From Bacillota bacterium (lineage in GTDB: Bacteria > Bacillota_E > Sulfobacillia > Sulfobacillales > Sulfobacillaceae), in NCBI GenBank assembly GCA_021802375.1, contig JAKAAL010000012.1, forward strand, positions 1 to 17,118: a DNA stretch of 17,118 nucleotides. Reading direction: 5' to 3'. Below are positions 12,369 through 17,118 of this stretch, in pieces (the first letter of the stretch is position 1; the number at the start of each line of letters is the position of its first letter). Under the pieces are notes generated by a model that saw nothing but the letters and a program-made list of their open reading frames with translations, did not search any database and had not been told where the DNA came from. A program made the translations under genes and the position numbers.

Positions 12369-12929
12369 GTGGCGACAGAATGGTTTACTATCACGGATAT
12401 CGCGCAAACAGCCAATATGTCGGAGACAACGGCTCGGCGCTACGCCAGTCTTTTTGCGGCGTTCTTGCCCAGTCGTACGATTGGCCGCACCAAAAAATAT
12501 GCACCGGAAACTGCCGGACTTCTGATGCGAGTTGCCGCGCTGTACCAAGAGGGACTCAGTACTCCCGAGGTGTTGGAATGGTTGCAACGAGAATTTCCTC
12601 AGACCGTCGAGGTTGAGGAGGAGAATCCGCTATCCCACCTTCCTTCCATCACCACACCACCATCGCTGGTACTCGCGTTGTTGGCAGCTCAAAACACTAC
12701 TCTGACACACATTGCGGAAACCTTGGACAAGTTGGCCGCCCAGAGCGAGGAGATTTCTGCTATGCGCGCCGAACTCGATGCTCTGCGCCAGCAACACGAA
12801 GCGGAAAAGCAGCACCGAGAAGACCGTGATCAACAAATCGTGGCCGCAATGCGCCGGATGCTATCCGAACCCCAACCGCTCAAGCGATCATGGTGGCCCT
12901 TTGGGCGCCGCCGCACCCCTCCCGAATAA
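12369..12929 (+). CDS. MerR-like HTH / coiled-coil DNA-binding protein
   Basis: This 186-aa protein starts with a helix-turn-helix resembling the MerR type (FTITDIAQTANMSETTARRY, residues 6-25, a GRTKKYAPETAGLLMRV continuation). It has a Pro-rich linker (about 85-100), a long coiled coil (about 105-162: QSEEISAMRAELDALRQQHEAEKQ...) and a basic aromatic tail SWWPFGRRR (174-182). This layout is common for plasmid- and phage-encoded HTH proteins in Firmicutes, some with a DUF3967-type C-terminus. It may be a partition/segregation or copy-control factor. I prefer the GTG at 12369 because GGAGGA (12352-12357) precedes it and residues 1-10 match the usual start of the HTH; an alternative GTG lies at 12348. 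A truncated relative sits on the minus strand at 11513. Confidence 0.75.
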   Translation: MATEWFTITDIAQTANMSETTARRYASLFAAFLPSRTIGRTKKYAPETAGLLMRVAALYQEGLSTPEVLEWLQREFPQTVEVEEENPLSHLPSITTPPSLVLALLAAQNTTLTHIAETLDKLAAQSEEISAMRAELDALRQQHEAEKQHREDRDQQIVAAMRRMLSEPQPLKRSWWPFGRRRTPPE

Positions 12930-13163
12930 TCCTTCTGGATGTGCTACTCGCGTTTTATGCTTTCGAATGGACTTAAATGTGATCATCTCACAGCTCTCAT
13001 TGGCTATAAGATCTGCCACCCAGCCAGATAACTTAGCCTATAGAGAAGGGGAGATGGTGCACATTGGGACCGATCCGATGCAAGCGCGGAAAAACTCTTT
13101 TGGTTTCATTGCAACAGTTTGAAAGTACGAAAAAAAAACTTCTGGTTATCGCCCATTTCAGTA
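12930..13163. other. non-coding stretch upstream of the LacI-type gene
   Basis: No convincing gene. It contains a TGTGA-(5)-TCACA inverted repeat (12978-12992) and an A9 tract (13130-13138) about 25 bp upstream of the -35 element, in a position where an UP element or a bend could act. No terminator for the preceding gene was found. Confidence 0.4.
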
Positions 13164-13193
13164 TTGACTGAATACCGTGATAGTTGCTATCAT
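13164..13193 (+). promoter_or_regulatory. sigma-70/A-type promoter of the sugar operon, predicted leaderless
   Basis: TTGACT (13164-13169) and TATCAT (13188-13193) are separated by 18 bp. The expected start of transcription, about 7 nt after the -10, coincides with the ATG at 13200, and no ribosome site lies between them. The lacI-type mRNA is therefore predicted to be leaderless. Confidence 0.6.
13178..13192. promoter_or_regulatory. candidate operator overlapping the -10
   Basis: TGATAG-TTG-CTATCA is a perfect 6-bp inverted repeat that covers the spacer end and the -10 box. A repressor bound here would block polymerase, so autoregulation by the adjacent LacI-type protein is likely. The centre lacks the CG usual for LacI-family operators. 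Confidence 0.45.
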
Positions 13194-13199
13194 CGCATC

Positions 13200-14201
13200 A
13201 TGAAATCCATTACATCATCAAACATTGCAGAAGTTGCTAGATTGTCCGGCGTGTCCGTCGCCACAGTAAGTCGGGTTTTAAACAGTAATCAGCACGTCAG
13301 TCCAGAAACACGAAAAAAGGTGCTTGAATCGATTGATAAACTGAATTACGTGCCAAATCAATTGGCGGCCAAGATGAGAAAACAACGCTCGGGATTTGTT
13401 GTAGTGGTTGTCCCTGACATCGGTAATCCCTTCTTTTCCCGGATTATCACTGCCATTGAGGAAACCGCAAAAGATTTCGATTACACGGTCTTTGTGTCTG
13501 ATACCCAAAACTCAGTCGAAAAAGAACGGATGATCATGAAGTATTTACGCCAACGTGAAATTGATGGAGCGATTTTCCTCACGGCTCGAACGGAGGCATC
13601 GGCTTTTACGGAGATCAGCCATAATATGCCGCTTGTCTTAGCTTGTGAAACATTACCGGGCCTTCCTTTACCTCAGGTGGCTATTGATAACTTTCGGGCG
13701 GGTTATGATGCAACGACATATTTGCTGGGGTTGGGGCATCGGAAGATTGTGCACATCAAAGGATTTGAGGGAATGAAATTGTCGCATGATCGCGCCCGGG
13801 GGTATGAAATGGCCATGGAATCAAGCGGCATACAGCCACACATGGTGAAGGGAGATTTTACTGGGAGCAGTGGTCGCGCAGCGGCGAGAGAGATCATTGA
13901 ACGTTTTCCCGACGCGACGGCCGTCTTTGCGGCTAGCGACGAGATGGCCATGGGGGCTATTTCGGAGTTTTATCGCTTGGGACGACGGGTTCCGCAGGAT
14001 ATGTCAGTACTAGGATTTGACGACATAAGTTTAGGCGAGCTATTTATCCCATCTCTAAGCACGGTTCGCCAGCCCCAGAGCGACATTGGTACCATGGCGG
14101 CAACCCTATTGATGCAACACTTTCGCGGAGAGCTTCCAAAGCCGGAAATTACGACGTTGTCCCATGCGGTTATCCATCGAGAAAGCACCGGTCCAGTGTG
14201 A
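13200..14201 (+). CDS. LacI-family transcriptional regulator
   Basis: This 333-aa repressor has an N-terminal HTH (NIAEVARLSGVSVATVSRVLN, about 8-28), a hinge helix region (YVPNQLAAKMRKQ, about 50-62) and a periplasmic-binding-protein-like effector domain with VVVPDIGNPFFSRI (about 67-80), DGAIFLTA, LGHRKIVHIKG, RARGYEMAM, AVFAASDEMAMGA and SVLGFDDISLGELFIPSLSTVRQP, all standard LacI/GalR elements. Length is normal. The ATG at 13200 starts where family members start; the frame is open 27 codons upstream but crosses the promoter. There is no ribosome site, as expected for a leaderless mRNA. The isomerase gene follows after 21 nt, so the regulator is co-transcribed with, and presumably senses, the sugar handled by the operon. 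Confidence 0.93.
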   Translation: MKSITSSNIAEVARLSGVSVATVSRVLNSNQHVSPETRKKVLESIDKLNYVPNQLAAKMRKQRSGFVVVVVPDIGNPFFSRIITAIEETAKDFDYTVFVSDTQNSVEKERMIMKYLRQREIDGAIFLTARTEASAFTEISHNMPLVLACETLPGLPLPQVAIDNFRAGYDATTYLLGLGHRKIVHIKGFEGMKLSHDRARGYEMAMESSGIQPHMVKGDFTGSSGRAAAREIIERFPDATAVFAASDEMAMGAISEFYRLGRRVPQDMSVLGFDDISLGELFIPSLSTVRQPQSDIGTMAATLLMQHFRGELPKPEITTLSHAVIHRESTGPV

Positions 14202-14222
14202 CCCGAAAGGGAGGCGTACGAG

Positions 14223-15185
14223 ATGAAGTTGGGCATATTTACGGTATTATACGCGGATTTGGATCCATTCGAACTGATTGACAAGGTTCAGGAATGGGCC
14301 ATCGATGCCATCGAAATTGGGGTTGCGAATTATTCAAAAACGTCACATCTCAGCGCTTTGGCGACAGAACGACGTTTGGAGCAATTTCTAGATGTTCTGG
14401 GGAGATCAGGGGTGTCTATCAGCGCTCTAAGTTGCCAAGGTAATCCATTACATCCAAACGCGACAATCGCCGACTCCCATCACCAGGGATGGCGCCTGAC
14501 CCTCGAGTGGGCTCAGCGCCTAGGTATCAAAACGGTAAATGTGTTCTCGGGATGTCCGGGAACTCCTGCTGGTGGTAACTACCCGAATTGGGTTACCACA
14601 GCGTGGCCAACTGAATATCAGGAACTTCTCGATTGGCAGTGGGAACACCGTGTGATTCCCTATTGGACGACAGAGGCGGAGATTGCCTCAACGTTCGGCG
14701 TGACGCAAATTGCTTTTGAAATGCATCCGGGGTTTGTAGTCTACAACCCCTACACATTGCTTAAACTCCGATCGCGGGTTGGTCACGTAATCGGAGCAAA
14801 TTTGGACCCAAGTCATTTGTTCTGGCAAGGAATCGATCTGTGTGCGGCTATCCGGGTGTTGTGCGAGGAGGGTGCCTTGTATCATGTTCACGCTAAGGAT
14901 GTGGCGTTGGATTCCCGCAATGTCGCTGTGAACGGGGTAATCGATAGTCGGCCCTACCAGTCTTTGAAGGACCGAGCGTGGAACTTTTGCACGGTAGGGT
15001 ATGGACATTCTGCTTTGGTGTGGTCTCAGATCATTCACGAACTTCGAAAGGGCGGCTACGACGGCGTTTTAAGCATTGAACACGAAGATGCACTAGCGTC
15101 GAGAACCGAGGGACTGCAACATGCAATGAGTTTTCTCCGGCCACTCATGTGGAGTGAACCAAAGCCAGAAATGTGGTGGTCGTAA
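14223..15185 (+). CDS. sugar phosphate isomerase/epimerase-like TIM-barrel protein
   Basis: This 320-aa enzyme belongs to the xylose-isomerase-like TIM-barrel (AP endonuclease 2-type) superfamily, which isomerises or epimerises sugars or inositol derivatives with a divalent metal. Likely metal and substrate residues are E166 in AFEMHPG, D195 and H198 in NLDPSHLFWQG, H221/H223 in YHVHAKD, and E286 in SIEHED. The TVGYGH segment (257-262) before the last strands is typical of this subgroup, commonly found beside Gfo/Idh/MocA dehydrogenases. The start has AAAGGGAGG upstream. The stop overlaps the next ATG as TAATG, so the pair is translationally coupled. The exact substrate cannot be read from sequence. 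Confidence 0.88.
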   Translation: MKLGIFTVLYADLDPFELIDKVQEWAIDAIEIGVANYSKTSHLSALATERRLEQFLDVLGRSGVSISALSCQGNPLHPNATIADSHHQGWRLTLEWAQRLGIKTVNVFSGCPGTPAGGNYPNWVTTAWPTEYQELLDWQWEHRVIPYWTTEAEIASTFGVTQIAFEMHPGFVVYNPYTLLKLRSRVGHVIGANLDPSHLFWQGIDLCAAIRVLCEEGALYHVHAKDVALDSRNVAVNGVIDSRPYQSLKDRAWNFCTVGYGHSALVWSQIIHELRKGGYDGVLSIEHEDALASRTEGLQHAMSFLRPLMWSEPKPEMWWS

Positions 15186-16255
15186 TGGCGACGAAAGAGC
15201 TCAACGTCTCCATCCTTGGAATGGGATTCATGGGTCAAGCTCATCTGCTAGCATGGCGCCAGGTGCCATCGGTGTCGATTCAATTGATCGTTGATCATAC
15301 GGCGGAAGCCGCACGCACTAAGGCCGAGTTTTGGAATGTCCCACGGTGGACAGATGACTGGCAACAAGCAGTCTGTGATCCGTCTATCGACATCATCGAT
15401 AATTGCTTGCCCAATGCGCTGCATCTTGCGGTACTGCAAGCGTGTTGGGCACGTGGGGTTCCCCTTTACACCGAAAAACCTTTGGTCGGCTCGTTCCAAG
15501 ACTTAGCCGTAGTCAGAGATCAGGTTCCACAGGGGGAAGTGGGGGTCAATTTTAACTACCGATTTTTTCCTCAGGTACAGAACCTCCGACATATGATTCA
15601 GGATGGCAATATGGGTTCCGTCGAGGTCATCAGCGGTAGTTTCCTACAAGACTGGAGAGCGGGGCATGGAGCTACAACGTGGCGCGACGGTTCGGCATCG
15701 AGTGTGGATGTTCTTCTCGACATCGGTGTTCATTGGATCGATCTCGCTGAGCACTTGACTAACGATCGGATTACAAATGTTTTCGCCATGCCACTTCAAG
15801 GAGATGGTTTGACGGTGAGTTTTGAAACCATGTCGGGAGCTTCTGGGTTTTTCGCAATCTCACAACGTCACCATGGACACAAGAACGATTTGGACGTTGA
15901 GGTCGTCGGTAGACACATGTCAGCGCGATGGAGGCAACAGGAACCAGACTTACTATGGCTCGGTTCGTCTGGGGAGAAAAATGTGGTGTTAAGTCGCGAA
16001 ACGACCTTGGATCTGCGACTCCCTATGTCGTCTCCATACCCAACGGGTCACATCATGGGATGGCCAATGGCTTTGAAATTAGCCTTGGAACAGTTTGTGG
16101 ACGGTGTGAAAAAAGGACGGATTGTGAGCCCCACCGCCACGCTTGACGAGGGGATACACAACATGCTGGTGTGCCAAGCGATTGCCGAGAGTGTCACAAG
16201 AAAAGAGAGCGTTCCAGTAGAAAATTCCCGGAAGATTTTGAAAGGAGAGCGATGA
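15185..16255 (+). CDS. Gfo/Idh/MocA-family oxidoreductase
   Basis: This is an NAD(P)-dependent sugar dehydrogenase. The 356-aa protein has the Rossmann motif GMGFMG (12-17), the family EKP motif (97-99 in YTEKPLV), NYRFFPQ and the catalytic-region DIGVHWIDL (179-187) with the conserved Asp and His. C-terminal strands carry the family's oligomerisation sheet. The ATG at 15185 overlaps the isomerase stop (TAATG); a GTG four codons earlier (15173) is also in frame, but the coupling and the Rossmann spacing favour ATG. With the isomerase it probably performs oxidation-isomerisation of a sugar, inositol or glycoside. The AAAGGAG ribosome site of the next gene lies in its last codons. Confidence 0.92.
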   Translation: MATKELNVSILGMGFMGQAHLLAWRQVPSVSIQLIVDHTAEAARTKAEFWNVPRWTDDWQQAVCDPSIDIIDNCLPNALHLAVLQACWARGVPLYTEKPLVGSFQDLAVVRDQVPQGEVGVNFNYRFFPQVQNLRHMIQDGNMGSVEVISGSFLQDWRAGHGATTWRDGSASSVDVLLDIGVHWIDLAEHLTNDRITNVFAMPLQGDGLTVSFETMSGASGFFAISQRHHGHKNDLDVEVVGRHMSARWRQQEPDLLWLGSSGEKNVVLSRETTLDLRLPMSSPYPTGHIMGWPMALKLALEQFVDGVKKGRIVSPTATLDEGIHNMLVCQAIAESVTRKESVPVENSRKILKGER

Positions 16256-16256
16256 A

Positions 16257-17118
16257 ATGGTAAGAAGAAAGGTGTATGCCGTAGGTACCGCATTGGCTAT
16301 GGCTGGGAGTATCGCGGGATGTGGCAGTGCTTCGCAGACATCATCCATTAATACCACGAAGCCGACGCAAATCAATATGCTCTACGCCAACTCGCAGGCG
16401 GATTCACAGGCCTTGATTGCGGTCTTGCCTCAGTTCGAGAAGAAATACGGTATTAAGGTGAACTTAACGACCATGCCCTATAATAGCCTCGAACAGAAAG
16501 TGTTCTCCGAGTTTGCCGCACATAATTCCTATTATAATGTTATGATTTCCGATACTCCTTGGGCACCCACACTAGCAAAACAGTTCCAGCCGCTTCTACC
16601 CTATATTCTAAACCCTAAGATGACCAATCCCAAAACGTTTGACATTGGCGACTTTATTCCTAAAGTGTTTCTCGACACCTCGGTCTATAATCTTAACAAC
16701 CCGTCGGAGGAGCCGCCGCCGGAAAAAATCATCAGTGCTCAGGCTATCCAAAAAGCAGGATTCAACGTGATAGGCCTGCCCTTGCAAGCAAACGTGGTGA
16801 CCTATGAATATCGGACATCACTGTTCGATAACCCAGCCAATCAAAAGGCGTTTTACAAAGAATTTGGATTCAAACTGCAAGCTCCGAAAACATGGACTCA
16901 ATGGGAAGATATTGCCCGGTTCTTTACGCGCCCACAAAGCCATTTGTGGGGGACGACATTGATGCCCGCAGTGCAGGCGGGAGGTTTGGCCGACTTTAAG
17001 AACTTCATTACGGGATGGGGTGGTCATCTGTTCAATGGATTTCCACCGCCAAAGGAAAACTCGAACAGCCCGACCTGGAAGCCTACATTGTATAGTCCAC
17101 AAAATGTAGCTGCGATGA
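16257..17118 (+). CDS. ABC-transporter sugar-binding lipoprotein (3' partial)
   Basis: This frame is open from ATG 16257 to the window end (287 codons). The N-terminus MVRRKVYAVG... leads to a lipobox SIAGC with the lipid-modified Cys at residue 22, so the mature protein is anchored outside the membrane. The mature part begins with a linker of Ser/Thr residues and then TQINMLYANSQADSQALIAVLPQFEKKYGIKVNL, typical of family-1 extracellular solute-binding proteins. WTQWEDIARFF and an LFDNPANQK region are also seen in the family. An acidic Pro-rich EEPPPEK insert is present. AAAGGAG (16241-16247) is 9 nt from the ATG. A two-codon ATG at 16252 precedes it. Permease genes are expected beyond the window. 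Confidence 0.85.
   Translation, partial: MVRRKVYAVGTALAMAGSIAGCGSASQTSSINTTKPTQINMLYANSQADSQALIAVLPQFEKKYGIKVNLTTMPYNSLEQKVFSEFAAHNSYYNVMISDTPWAPTLAKQFQPLLPYILNPKMTNPKTFDIGDFIPKVFLDTSVYNLNNPSEEPPPEKIISAQAIQKAGFNVIGLPLQANVVTYEYRTSLFDNPANQKAFYKEFGFKLQAPKTWTQWEDIARFFTRPQSHLWGTTLMPAVQAGGLADFKNFITGWGGHLFNGFPPPKENSNSPTWKPTLYSPQNVAAM

Noticed and set aside
12978..12992. TGTGA-(5)-TCACA resembling a CRP site
   Set aside because: The spacer is five rather than six bases, it lies about 190 bp from the promoter, and no CRP-type gene is in the window; chance is likely.
16252..16263. ATG AAA TGG TAA mini-frame before the binding protein
   Set aside because: Two sense codons after the start are too few to call a leader; it arises from the overlapping stop of the previous gene.
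1..17118. tRNA, rRNA, CRISPR array, insertion sequence, relaxase or oriT
   Set aside because: I looked for cloverleaf-like stems, regular repeats, transposase motifs and relaxase His clusters and saw none; oriT may lie outside the window.

Overview
The window looks like part of a large conjugative plasmid or integrative conjugative element of a Gram-positive (Firmicutes-type) bacterium, followed by the start of a sugar-utilisation operon. The Gram-positive assignment rests on strong AGAAAGGAGG-type ribosome sites before almost every gene, a split VirB4 with a PrgI/VirB3-like partner, a membrane-anchored lytic transglycosylase and a lipoprotein solute-binding protein. An acidophilic or thermophilic Firmicute such as Sulfobacillus would fit the GC-rich, A/G/L-rich proteins, but that is a guess from style and not a sequence match.

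Region 1 (1 to about 11.5 kb, GC-rich, all genes on +) is a type IV secretion/conjugation operon. In order it holds: VirD4/TraG coupling ATPase (5' end cut by the window), ArdC-like antirestriction/zincin protein, a structured spacer, VirB2-like two-TM small protein, VirB6/TrbL-like polytopic protein, zinc-ribbon protein, PrgI/VirB3-like protein, VirB4 N-terminal-domain protein, VirB4 ATPase, an unrecognised 163-aa protein, VirB1-like transglycosylase, an unrecognised secreted 265-aa protein, a Toprim/primase-like protein, and a 54-aa protein. The coupling protein, VirB4 pair, membrane proteins and transglycosylase together give an envelope-spanning DNA-transfer machine. ArdC and the Toprim protein would act on the transferred DNA in the recipient. 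No relaxase or recognisable oriT lies in the window. Several strong intrinsic terminators and hairpins sit between genes of this co-directional cluster, which suggests attenuation or processive antitermination. A strong hairpin terminator at 11471-11497 closes the region.

Region 2 (about 11.5-13.1 kb) is a gene-poor junction. It contains a minus-strand coiled-coil gene remnant between two hairpins that share GGCCACGT arms, a 48-aa small ORF with a good ribosome site, and a MerR-like HTH/coiled-coil protein whose C-terminal WW-(x)-FGR signature matches the remnant.

Region 3 (13.1 kb to the end, visibly lower GC) is a carbohydrate catabolic operon: LacI-family regulator with a promoter that predicts a leaderless mRNA, TIM-barrel sugar isomerase/epimerase, Gfo/Idh/MocA dehydrogenase and an ABC-transporter sugar-binding lipoprotein cut by the window end. 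It is either cargo of the element or the neighbouring replicon.

The observations most worth following are an in-frame internal gene start with an 11-base Shine-Dalgarno match inside the coupling-protein gene, the intra-operon terminators, the roughly 155-nt structured spacer at 2861-3018, an in-frame TGA that splits a small gene, and a strong excess of GGATCC in the conjugative half only.
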